Shown: positions 1 through 9,246 of the stretch, piece by piece
Numbering within the stretch: position 1 is the first letter of the stretch
Layout of the letters: every line of letters starts with the position of its first letter
Source of the DNA: Dermanyssus gallinae
Taxonomy: Eukaryota > Arthropoda > Arachnida > Mesostigmata > Dermanyssidae
Direction of reading: 5' to 3'
NCBI GenBank assembly: GCA_003439945.1
Contig: QVRM01007030.1
Location: 1 to 64,000, forward strand
Length of the DNA: 64,000 bases
Position numbers and translations under genes: made by a program
The notes under the pieces: model-generated
The model's database searches: none
Seen by the model: only the letters and a program-made list of their open reading frames with translations
Told to the model about the DNA's origin: nothing

Positions 1-1655
1 GTCGCAAACTGGGGTGCAGCAGGGCGATTCATTGGGTCCCCCCCTGTTTTGCCTGGGTATCAAGGAGTTAGTCGACTCTCTCGATAGCCCTCTAAACACA
101 TGGTACTTAGACGACGGTGTACTGGGCGGGGCACCTGATGCAGTTCTGAGGGACATCCACAGAGTCATCGAGTTCGCGGAGCGGAGTGGCCTGGCCCTAA
201 ATCCTGCAAAGTACGAGGTTCATGTCGTAGGAGGTGCTACCGACTCTGGGGTGCTAGAGGTTCTCCCAGGATGCAGGACTGTTGGGACGGATCTGGAGTT
301 ACTAGGCGTCCCCCTATTCCCAGAGGGAGTTCCGGCAGCTCTCGAAAGGTGGATAGAAAAACTAGAGCATGCGATGTCACGCATTCCTTTGGTAGGATCT
401 CACCGGGGCCTTTTTCTTCTGAGATCTTCATTTTCGGCTCTACGTCTCAATCACCTGTTTCGATGTGCAGACTGCTCGCTTGCTCCGGGACTCCTTGAGC
501 GACTAAACGACAGAGTGCTTACTACAGTTGAGGCTCTTTTGAATCTCAGTCTATCGGCAGAAGCACGTCAACAAGCTCTACTCCCCGTTCTTTGGGGAGG
601 TCTAGGGTTGCCTGATGCTATTGTCCTATCGGAGGTAGCTCTGGTAGCTTCCCTCCACAGGTCTTTACAACAGGCTAAATCACTTCTCGATTCAGTCGCT
701 CTTACGGACCTAGAAGATCGCTTAGAAACAAGCCGCCGTAGAGCAGTTGCCCTGTGCGGCCACGAGCCTGCCGAAGCTGGACGCCAGAGAGATTGGTCGG
801 CGGCTTTACATGAGCAAAGGGTTGAAAATCTCATCGCGGAAAGCGCCACAGACGCTGATAGGGCCAGGCTGCGCGCCGTCTCCTCTAAAGGGGCGGGCGC
901 ATGGCTCCACGCCATACCCTGTGCTCGGATCGGGACACTCCTAGATGACGAGTCGGTGAGAATCGCGGTCGGACTTCGTTTGGGGACGGACCTTGTGCAC
1001 GCTCATACCTGCGTCTGCGGTGACGCCGTCCAGCCGGATGGACGCCACGGGCTATCCTGTATCGTCAGCGCAGGTAGGCGAGCCCGACACCAAGCCCTGA
1101 ACGAAACCTTCAGCAGAGCCCTACGCTCTAGTGGCCTACCGTGCGTCCTGGAACCCGTCGGACTGGATAGGGAAGGCGGAAAGAGACCCGACGGTCTGAC
1201 CTTAACCCCGTTCGAGAGCGGTTGCATGCTGGTTTGGGACGCGACAGTTACTGACTCATTAGCCCCTTCAATGGTTAGTGCTGGCGCGGCCCGGGCCGGA
1301 TATGCTTCAGCTCTCGCCGAGGCAGGCAAGGTAAGAAAATACCAGAACATCGGGTACCCGTACGGGTTCTACCCACTTGCCTTCGAGACACTTGGCGGGC
1401 CGGGTCCGTCCACTCGCGGTTTGCTACAGAAGGTCGGGAAGCGACTAGGTCTAGCCAGCGGTGATAGGCGAGCGGGCGAATTTCTCAGACAGCGTCTGTC
1501 GCTGGATGTGCAACGGGGCAACGCGGCTTCGGTCCGGGGAGCCCTCCAGAGATGGTTGGTTCCTACATTGGACCCTTCGTAAACGTGCACACGTTCGCAG
1601 GGACCCAATTGTCATGTTCCCACCGTCGGTGATTAATTACAATGAATAAATGTCT

Positions 1656-1690
<35 letters not shown>
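1..1690 (+). mobile_element. RLE-type retrotransposon, 3' portion with (AAT)n tail
   Basis: This is the element carrying the RT open frame. After the stop, a short 3' UTR of about 75 bases (1583-1657) contains an AATAAA-like stretch (ATGAATAAATG) and runs into an (AAT)n tract at about 1659-1689. That tract is probably the 3' tail by which the copy was inserted. The following sequence belongs to an APE-type element on the opposite strand, so this copy sits inside or against an older insertion. The diverged copy at 36054-37336 shares the 3' UTR up to GGGACCCAATTGT and then departs, which supports placing the element end near here. Confidence 0.7.
2..1582 (+). CDS. RLE-type non-LTR retrotransposon reverse transcriptase (5' incomplete)
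   Basis: The frame is open from the left window edge to the TAA at 1580-1582, about 526 codons, so the N-terminus lies outside the window. Near the start are RT motifs: QQGDSLGPPLF (about 17-50) and the active-site variant WYLDDG (101-118). The C-terminal third holds a Cys/His motif (CVCG, then GRHGLSC, about 1008-1065), an RRARH stretch, KRPDG (1180-1194) and VWDATVTD (about 1232-1255). This order of Cys/His knuckle, RPD and D residues is that of restriction-like endonuclease retrotransposons (R2/NeSL/Utopia group). Clade assignment is inference. The protein would reverse-transcribe its own RNA at a nicked target. The frame has no internal stop, unlike every other retroelement here, so it is the youngest copy. 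It could be intact if the 5' end exists upstream. Confidence 0.8.
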   Translation, partial: SQTGVQQGDSLGPPLFCLGIKELVDSLDSPLNTWYLDDGVLGGAPDAVLRDIHRVIEFAERSGLALNPAKYEVHVVGGATDSGVLEVLPGCRTVGTDLELLGVPLFPEGVPAALERWIEKLEHAMSRIPLVGSHRGLFLLRSSFSALRLNHLFRCADCSLAPGLLERLNDRVLTTVEALLNLSLSAEARQQALLPVLWGGLGLPDAIVLSEVALVASLHRSLQQAKSLLDSVALTDLEDRLETSRRRAVALCGHEPAEAGRQRDWSAALHEQRVENLIAESATDADRARLRAVSSKGAGAWLHAIPCARIGTLLDDESVRIAVGLRLGTDLVHAHTCVCGDAVQPDGRHGLSCIVSAGRRARHQALNETFSRALRSSGLPCVLEPVGLDREGGKRPDGLTLTPFESGCMLVWDATVTDSLAPSMVSAGAARAGYASALAEAGKVRKYQNIGYPYGFYPLAFETLGGPGPSTRGLLQKVGKRLGLASGDRRAGEFLRQRLSLDVQRGNAASVRGALQRWLVPTLDPS

Positions 1691-1691
<1 letters not shown>

Positions 1692-2053
1692 TATCTAAAA
1701 TGCACCCGTTTAAGTCTATAAATATGAACATAATATGTATGACAAACATGGCAATATGGTTTATGAGTTTTTGAGACATTTTTGAGAATACTCGTGCCGA
1801 AACCTTTAAGAAAGCTGGTTTTACCCCGTCCAGTTGCCATAAATGCAAAGTGTTAAGATGTTTACACGTTACTTGGATACCGTAAGCATCTACCAATGCT
1901 ATTTTGAGCGTGAATAACGTCATGGCCGTCCGACGGACACCTGTATTGGTTATCTAATACCAGCTGCCGCAATAAGCGCTTTTCTGCAACGCTCAGTTAG
2001 ATGTTGTGAAAGGGTATGAGGCTACGAACTGCACTTGATTGTTGTGAAATCGC
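1691..2053 (-). pseudogene. Duplicated stump of retrotransposon remnant A
   Basis: This is the minus-strand thumb segment (TLFTLKIALVDAYGIQV) copied with the 754-bp duplication. It is identical to the segment at 2445-2807 and has lost the upstream RT palm, which exists only once, at 2808-3210. Confidence 0.8.
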
Positions 2054-2336
2054 ATATGCTTCAGCTCTCGCCGAGGCAGGCAAGGTAAGAAAATACCAGA
2101 ACATCGGGTACCCGTACGGGTTCTACCCACTTGCCTTCGAGACACTTGGCGGGCCGGGTCCGTCCACTCGCGGTTTGCTACAGAAGGTCGGGAAGCGACT
2201 AGGTCTAGCCAGCGGTGATAGGCGAGCGAGCGAATTTCTCAGACAGCGTCTGTCGCTGGATGTGCAACGGGGCAACGCGGCTTCGGTCCGGGGAGCCCTC
2301 CAGAGATGGTTGGTTCCTACATTGGACCCTTCGTAA
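2054..2336 (+). pseudogene. Duplicated C-terminus of RLE-type RT
   Basis: This is the second copy, created by the tandem duplication, of the ORF end (from YASALAEAGKVRKY to LVPTLDPS). It lacks the polymerase and endonuclease parts. The frame is fused by chance to about 13 upstream codons, giving a 106-codon ORF from 2016. Expression as a protein is unlikely. Its 3' UTR and (AAT)n tail follow at 2337-2443. Confidence 0.85.
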
Positions 2337-2409
2337 ACGTGCACACGTTCGCAGGGACCCAATTGTCATGTTCCCACCGTCGGTGATTAATTACAATGAA
2401 TAAATGTCT

Positions 2410-2443
<34 letters not shown>

Positions 2444-2445
<2 letters not shown>

Positions 2446-3210
2446 TATCTAAAATGCACCCGTTTAAGTCTATAAATATGAACATAATATGTATGACAAA
2501 CATGGCAATATGGTTTATGAGTTTTTGAGACATTTTTGAGAATACTCGTGCCGAAACCTTTAAGAAAGCTGGTTTTACCCCGTCCAGTTGCCATAAATGC
2601 AAAGTGTTAAGATGTTTACACGTTACTTGGATACCGTAAGCATCTACCAATGCTATTTTGAGCGTGAATAACGTCATGGCCGTCCGACGGACACCTGTAT
2701 TGGTTATCTAATACCAGCTGCCGCAATAAGCGCTTTTCTGCAACGCTCAGTTAGATGTTGTGAAAGGGTATGAGGCTACGAACTGCACTTGATTGTTGTG
2801 AAATCGCAGTTTACCTACACGAGCTCGTTGCCCGCCACGCCAAAACTTTACAGCCTTGGTTTTTGACACATTTACTATAAGACCATTCAGCAAGAAATAT
2901 TAATCAAGTGAACAAAGAGGAGGTCAGTACAAATTCTGTTGAATATTACCAGATCATCTGCGTAAACCAGGATTATGACTGTTGTGTGCCGCGCTTTCAT
3001 GATGCGTGGTAGATCGCTAAGTAATGTTATAAATAACAATGGGCTGAGATTATCGCCTTGCGAATACACAGTCGTCTGATAAAACGTGATATGCTCAACC
3101 ACATCATCATAGAGGATAATCTGGTTAGCCCTCAGAAATGCGCTGAGTAGAGTAAACCGCCGAACACGCCGATAGAATCGGTTCCTTCATGCGTTGACTA
3201 ATTCTCCCGC
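2444..3210 (-). mobile_element. APE-type non-LTR retrotransposon remnant A (RT palm and thumb)
   Basis: Read on the minus strand from about 3200 downwards, frames give an RT core: TVYSQGDNLSPLLF followed by LVYADDLVIF (about 3055-2945). Next comes NGLIVNVSKTKAVKFWRGGQ (about 2890-2830). In another frame follows a thumb segment with LVDAYGIQV and VKPAFLK (2677-2560). The same thumb signature recurs in copies at 4060-5100 and 14620-15940, so these are one family. The protein is broken by frameshifts and stops. The RLE-type element with its (AAT)n tail abuts the 3' side, which suggests nested insertion. Confidence 0.75.
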
Positions 3211-4059
3211 AAACGTAGATTTCGCACAACTATGTAGGAGAAAAAAGGCAAAGTAACTACTTTTATAAATTTCACTCTCTCCCCTAAAGAAGACGTTTTC
3301 GCCCCCTCCTTCCATTGAGAAAAATTATTTTCTTGCCGAGTTTTACCAAACCTCGAAATAAGTACATAACAATATGAATGACCCTATATATATATATATA
3401 TATATAGTGTCAGCTGTTCACGGCTGCTGTGTTGACCTGTTTTGTTGCTCTACAAAGCTGTGATTTTGATGGCGGTTCTGTGGCGTTCACAAAGTAAACC
3501 CCCTTGGAGTCTCAATACGAGAATCCATAGAAACATCTCTGCGAGATGCACTTCGCGCGTCGCCGTATAGGCTTGGTGCAGAGTTAGGCAAGAGCGATAA
3601 GCCTCCCGGCGGATCGTGACTGCTTCACACAACAATCACTGACGTACCAGCATCAAAGAAGCCACAATCTTCCTGTAACCACGGCATAGCGCAAGCGTAC
3701 ATTCTAGCCCCTGTACGTCCTGAGATAACGCACCGCATTACACTCGACTAAGCGGAGACCACAAGAAGGTGGTGAAGAACACAATAAAAGATCATGAAGA
3801 GCGAAGTGAGTGCAAGTTACTGGTCGAGAAACATCAATCACCACACAAATGGTTGCGTGCCGATAGACGCGCTACTGCAGGCCACTTTGCTTGTGTCGTG
3901 ATTCACTGCTCGCTCTAATAAAGTGCTTAGAACGCCCCAATAACACGTAGAATAGAGGACCAGTATCCTTAGTATCATAGCTTAGGAAAAAGGAAACCCG
4001 TCGGCTTCCATCGTTCTACCGAGAAATAACGAAGAAGAGCGTAATATATAAGCTTCTGT
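3211..4059. other. Gene-free stretch
   Basis: I see no supported coding sequence here. A (TA)11 run lies at about 3385-3406. The short minus-strand frame at 3450-3635 has no recognisable domain. Confidence 0.6.
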
Positions 4060-5100
4060 AGGCCATCTTAACTCGTCGCTTGGAAGTATTTTTAGAAGTC
4101 ACCGTAGCACTTCCTGAGGGACAACAAGTATTTGGAAGAGGCAGATCAACAGTGACTGCGTGCGCCGTGCTTCTAAACTCTGTGCATCGTACACTTCGGA
4201 TCAGGGGAAGATATCCAATCGCTGTGCTCGTGGACTTCAAGGCGACCGTCGATACAGCCTCGCGAACGATCATCCTCGACGAGTTGATATGCTGTGGAGT
4301 TCCACTAAGCCTGCTAGAACTTCTAAAAAGCATCTTGCAGGAGGAACTGGTGATAATAGATGATGGGGTTGCTGAGCACGCGCCGATTACTCGCTTGAAA
4401 TTTCGACGTGGAGTAAACCTCGTGAAAAGCGATGACTTCCGACTGAGTTCAAGAACAATCGAAATTCTTCCTTATTTTCCCTACTTGGGGGTCGTGTTTT
4501 CATCATGTGGCACAAGTTTCTCCAGGCATGTTGAAGATAGAGTCCCAAAAAAGGGCTACAACATTTTCATAGTGTTAAGGACCCTTACAGGCTGTCGATG
4601 GAAGTTGCCGTTAGCTTGTTTAACCTCACGATTGCACCCACCGCATCCTACGGTGTTCAGGTAATGTGGCCTCATCTCTCGAGGCCAAACTTAAGAGCGT
4701 TTGGTCAACTCAAAGCTAGTTTTCTAAAGAGGGCATTCAGCCTCCATTGTAGTAGCCCGGCTAGGTTAGTGTACTTAATGACGTCGTGGAGGTTATTCGT
4801 TGAGGACTTGCAGAGGATGTACAGCCTACCGAAGACAACAGCCTTTAGAGAACCCGTCTCCGATTGGGTAAGCAAAATGGCCGACATCTACCACGGTGGC
4901 TGTACCAAAGCAATGACGTCGGATTCGTGGAAAGGCTGCAGCTATGAGAACCGTCCGCCGGAGTGCAAATGTAAACTTCGTGGTCGCCCATGTCATCTAT
5001 ATCACCTTCAGCGTTGCAAATAAGCAATTTCGTTGTCTCAACACTAGAAATATAATGCCTATGATGTATATGTGTAAACCAATCATTGGTAAATAAAATT
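4060..5100 (+). mobile_element. APE-type non-LTR retrotransposon remnant B
   Basis: Frames at about 4080-4610 and 4598-5023 read as a decayed RT. RT domain A appears as VLVDFKATVDTAS (about 4224-4262). LLELLKSILQEELVIIDDGVAEH follows (in two parts, about 4315-4380), then FPYLGVVFSSCGTSFSRHVEDR and, after a frameshift near 4610, a thumb with APTASYGVQVMWPHL. Near the end is a Cys/His motif, ECKCKLRGRPCHLYHLQRC (about 4960-5019). The YADD segment is deleted: the frame jumps from EHAPITR to LKFRRG. After the TAA an AATAAA lies near 5092 and a (TA)n run follows, possibly marking the 3' end. It is clearly related to remnants A and C. Confidence 0.75.
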
Positions 5101-5697
5101 ACTATATATATATATATATATATACTGGTATTAGTTTGACCATAAGTTTTTGTTTAAATAAATTACGCATTCTAATTTGTCTTTCTTGTCGTGCACAACA
5201 TAACAACACTCTGGTCTTGAGGATTTTAGCGTGTGCGCGGTAACCAGGTCTGTCGACTTGCGTTTGTTAAGAAATGCAATCGCAAGCAACAATTAATTTC
5301 TTAAACAAACACACACTAGCAAAGGCTTAGTTCCCGTTCGGACTTGGAATAAGCACATCTTCCATTGCATGCTGTCCCGCTTTATTTGGACTCGGTTGGG
5401 CTAGCTGCCCCAAAAGACAACTTTAGTCATAGGCAACCCGGTCAAGCACCTAAAGTTGTTGACTTGAAGATGGGTTGCAGAACGATGTTAAGTAGTGTGC
5501 ACGATCGTGACGTTTACCGTTGACTTGGCATGCGCCTAAGTCAATGCGCCGCTTTGTTAGAAAGTACGACCCATATCCCTGATTAGAGGCTTTATTTTGC
5601 TAACGTATAATATATATATATATATTTACGGTTCATTGATACTTACATTGTGTATGCTCTATCCTTTTGTCTTGTTTGTCTCTGGGATCTACATATA

Positions 5698-5738
<41 letters not shown>
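5101..5738. other. Upstream intron of the NTPDase gene, no gene seen
   Basis: This stretch lies directly upstream of the exon acceptor. It holds three short (TA)n runs (about 5103-5125, 5608-5626 and 5690-5737). No further NTPDase exon, nucleotide-binding motif or other coding signal was found. Confidence 0.6.
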
Positions 5739-5739
<1 letters not shown>

Positions 5740-5981
5740 CATTCTCCGAGTTCTACGAAGCGGCTAAGGAGATTAACTTCACGAAGGGCGCCTTGACGGA
5801 ATTCAGCCGGGCGACGGAACACTTCTGTATGGCGACAAAGCAGCAACTCCGGCGGCGGGGCTTCGTCGAAGACGATCAGGAGCCAGGCGCGTGCTTTCGG
5901 CTCAACTATGTGATGCGTCTGCTCCGCGACAAATACGATTTCGACGATGACACTTTTCGAAACATCAACTTCGCCGACACT
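5739..5981 (+). CDS. ENTPD: NTPDase (CD39-like ecto-apyrase), penultimate exon
   Basis: This 243-bp exon encodes 81 residues, phase 0 at both ends, bounded by an AG at 5737-5738 and a GTGAGT donor at 5982-5987. The peptide runs from AFSEFYEAAKEINFT to FRNINFADT. Its pattern matches the region just before the last conserved block of ectonucleoside triphosphate diphosphohydrolases: FY..., an FC pair, CFRLNYVMRLLRDKYDF, and an INF close to the next exon's GW.LG.M.N. Family knowledge: these ectoenzymes hydrolyse extracellular ATP/ADP to AMP and are anchored by two terminal membrane helices. An NFT sequon is present. The acceptor has a (TA)n array where a pyrimidine tract would normally lie. Catalytic upstream exons are outside the window. 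Confidence 0.85.
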
Positions 5982-6166
5982 GTGAGTGTGTAATTATGAT
6001 TGATTGATTGATTTATTCGCTTGATAAGTGTGTGTACACATATCTATAGAATATATTTGTATAACAAAACGGTAGTTTTTCTACTTCAGACGGGCATATA
6101 TTTCCACATACTGTATGGTATGTTACATATATAATGCAGTATGGTATGTAATATGTATATGTATAA

Positions 6167-6367
6167 ACCGAGCTTTTAAGTGGCTTAGTGGCAAAGTCTG
6201 TGCCTTGCATTCGGGAGGACTGGCTTCGAGACCCAAACCGGCCACTCTTAAATTGGTTTGCATGGTTTCCAATTTAGACAAGGGAAATGCCGGAGTGGAT
6301 AAAAAATTAGCCATAACATGAAACAACCGTACACGGGCATTAGTCTTACGGAAAATCTAAAAAAAAT
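6167..6367 (+). mobile_element. tRNA-derived SINE, family 1, copy 1
   Basis: The copy has an A-box-like TGGCTTAGTGG, a B-box-like GGCTTCGAGACCC, the shared body GGCCACTCTTAAATTGG... and GTACACGGGCATTAG, and an A-rich 3' end. The same about 190-bp unit recurs at 39390-39580 and, inverted, at 59547-59748. This copy has changes in the B box and is probably an old insertion in the NTPDase intron. Confidence 0.85.
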
Positions 6368-7020
6368 TATAAATATATAATTAACGTTACATGGAAATAA
6401 TATTGCATAAAATCTACGAGTATTTCTCTACGACGTAGTTAGGTATCTGTTGATAGACAGCGCGTCCGTTTAGGAACGTTCGACGTCCTGAGACGAGAAT
6501 AATACAAATGCTTTCGTGCACAGTATGTGGCGTTGCATGTGCTGGTACGTGAATGAGTATTTTATTTTTATTTTTTAAATGCGTTTTTCTGCAGCCAAGT
6601 AGAACCTGCTCGTGTGGGAGATGGCCACTCAAGTATTTCCTGTTTCTAGAATTCACCCACGTTTTCTATTATTTATCTGTCTGCTCACGTACTGATTTCG
6701 TGGAGCATGATACCAGCAACAGGGGTCTTGCCTTGGTAGCCTCACGAACAGCCCCTTTGAAAGAGTACTAGATGGCTGCAGGCTTTCATTAGCGACCAGC
6801 TGTCACAGCACTGTTACGGCGCGTGTTAGACTTTGCGGCGTTGACAAATAGTAGTAAACTCAAAGGTACACAATTCTACATAATGGCGACAAGGACTGCT
6901 CAGATGCCTCAATAACAAGATATGTTGTTGCTAATAGGGAAGATAAAATTGCCTAGTAGCCCACGCTTTAGATCATCTCCAGGGAGGCAGCTCAAACCCA
7001 GTATTTCCTCAAAATCCCAG

Positions 7021-7026
7021 TGTATA

Positions 7027-7116
<90 letters not shown>
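7021..7116. repeat. (TA)n microsatellite, about 95 bp
   Basis: This is a nearly pure TA dinucleotide run with a few interruptions at its edges. Confidence 0.95.
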
Positions 7117-7117
<1 letters not shown>

Positions 7118-7673
7118 TAACATGTTAGTGAGGTAAATTTGCTAGTATATCTGCACAACATTTACTGAAGAAAAGGGTGCTGTGTTCAGACGGACAGATG
7201 TGCTTGACCACTTCCTGTGGCGTTTCTCGCACTTCGTCGTTCTTCGTTCTGTCCCACGCAGCCTGTTCCCGCTTTTCTGGCCCTTGTGGCAGCAGGCCAC
7301 ATCTGCAGAGATATGCAGGCACCCCTATTTTCAATTCTGTTCACAACGTTCGCAGCTTTTGTATGAACTTCTAACCTCTCTCTCTCGTCGTGTGCTGCTC
7401 ACCTTACCTCACCTCCCCCCCCCCCACTCTCCATCTGCCTTCATCTGGCGCGGGTCTTGATGGTTATTTTTCCACACGTTTGCACTCGCTCGAACAGCGA
7501 CACCACCATCTGTCCAGAAGCGGAGGTACTGGCAAAAAGAACCACTGCCGGTGCAGCTTTAAAAGCACGTTGCCCATTGCGGTCGGCTTCACTCACACTC
7601 AGGCTACCGAGTACGAACGTGTCAACAACATATGTACACACACAGGCACACATTCATGCATCCATTACGTACA

Positions 7674-7676
<3 letters not shown>

Positions 7677-7744
<68 letters not shown>
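7677..7744. repeat. (TA)n microsatellite, about 68 bp
   Basis: This is an uninterrupted TA run. Confidence 0.95.
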
Positions 7745-8086
7745 GTGCTTACTACGCAGCATGGACGTATATATGTGGATACGTATGTAAGCCCACGCCC
7801 TACGTAGACATGGGTAGACACGTAGCGGGCATTGTGGCGCTGTCACACATCGTAGTAGACGCATCGACACGGCCACGGTATCCGCTCCGTTGTCGACAAC
7901 TCGACAGTACATCAGGTCGTCGTGCGAGCACAGTCGAAATATACGTGCATGCGCCGTCTGTTATACAGGTACGCTATACGTCGTTCCGCTGCGTTCCATG
8001 CTGTGGCTCGGCGTGCCACGGCATGATTCGTCGTGCCACACCTTCAGAAGAGGAAATGGACGAGGGTGTAATGCCTAATAGTAGAA

Positions 8087-8173
8087 GTTGTTGTTGTTTG
8101 TTGTTGTAGCTGTCGTTGTTGTTGTTGTAGCTGTCGTGGTTGTTGTTGTAGTTCTTGTTGTTGTTGTTGTCGT
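8087..8173. repeat. (GTT)n-rich tract
   Basis: This is an imperfect GTT trinucleotide tract on the + strand with GTA and GTC variants. It is the first of a series of alternating GTT and AAC tracts that extends to about 9246. Confidence 0.9.
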
Positions 8174-8696
8174 CGACAAAGCAAACGTGGTGGTAGCTGT
8201 TATTGTTGTACAAAACGTGTGCGCAAGCGTACGCCGCCACCTTAAACTGCAAACGATGCAATGGCGACCATCCGTCAGACCTATAGCCTGACCGACCGAA
8301 AAGCGTAAAGGCTACATACATTCAACCAACGAATGGCTGGCTGTTCACTCGTCCCGTATCTCGGGGCTGGCCTTGTCGCGCGTCTCTTGCAGAACTTGCT
8401 CGAGGGACTTTCGAGGTGACTCAGTGCTTTATCGAGCAAATCTCTCGGTCCATCCACGAGAACTAGCAACAAGAACAACAACGAAAACGAAAACAACAAC
8501 AACAACAACTATATACTTCTACCATTGCTATCATAGCTAGAAGAACGAGGCTCTTACTTCGATTACCGCTAGACTGCGCTCCGCAAAAGCGGTCGTGTCC
8601 CGCATGACCACATAGTACTACGTACATACTGGGGGGCGCGGTTACTGGTGAGCGCCGCTGGAAGTGGCCTAGACCTGCGGTTGTCGCCGTAGCGCT

Positions 8697-8799
8697 TGTT
8701 GTTGTTGCTATTGTGGTTGTTGTTGTTGTTGCTATTGTTGTTGCTATTGCTGTTGTTGTTCTTGCTCATGTTGTGGTTATTATTTTTGTTGTTGTTATT
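8697..8799. repeat. (GTT)n-rich tract
   Basis: This is an imperfect GTT tract that lies about 95 bp before a long AAC tract of opposite polarity, so the two could pair as a hairpin. Confidence 0.9.
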
Positions 8800-8889
8800 G
8801 CGGTGATCACTATAGTTGCACTAGCAATTTCAGCCCTAATACTAGTGGCAATGGTTGGAGAACGATCGTGCGCAGAGGGGAACGATGAT

Positions 8890-9052
<163 letters not shown>

Positions 9053-9246
9053 AGTAGCAACAGGAGAAGCCGCATGTCTGCGCACCATCGTAGAGGGGAT
9101 GCACGCGTAGCCGCGTTTTGAATAGCTGTACGCGAGATGTTGGCCATACAACATTTTCCGTCGTCCGTATGGAGGGGTGGGTGGTGGTGCTGCTGCTGTT
9201 TCTGTTGTTGTTGCTGTTGTAGTTGTCAACATCGTTGTTGTGGTCA

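Larger units (their letters stand above)
1300..2807. repeat. 754-bp tandem duplication, nearly identical
   Basis: 1300-2053 and 2054-2807 are head-to-tail copies. The unit holds the last about 94 codons of the RLE-type ORF, its 3' UTR and (AAT)n tail, and about 360 bp of the flanking minus-strand retroelement. Reading the two copies side by side I find one base difference (gcgggcgaa against gcgagcgaa), and the microsatellite inside has the same length in both. The junction shows almost no microhomology (one A). This is either a very recent duplication or an assembly artefact. Confidence 0.93.
6368..8086. other. Intronic stretch with TA arrays, no gene
   Basis: There is no coding support. Long open frames here translate (TA)n as alternating Ile/Tyr and are artefacts. 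Two TA arrays, listed separately, dominate. A run of C (about 7417-7427) and a (CT) patch lie near 7380. Confidence 0.6.

Noticed and set aside
2..1582. DIRS or Penelope-type assignment for the window-start RT
   Set aside because: No tyrosine recombinase or GIY-YIG motif is visible; the Cys/His, RPDG and WDATVTD blocks fit a restriction-like endonuclease better.
6909..7128. Frames of alternating Ile and Tyr across TA arrays (here and at 7622-7912, 13059-13265, 28290-28667, 29110-29520, 53071-53319)
   Set aside because: They exist only because (TA)n has no stop in these phases; they have no start context, domain or codon signal.
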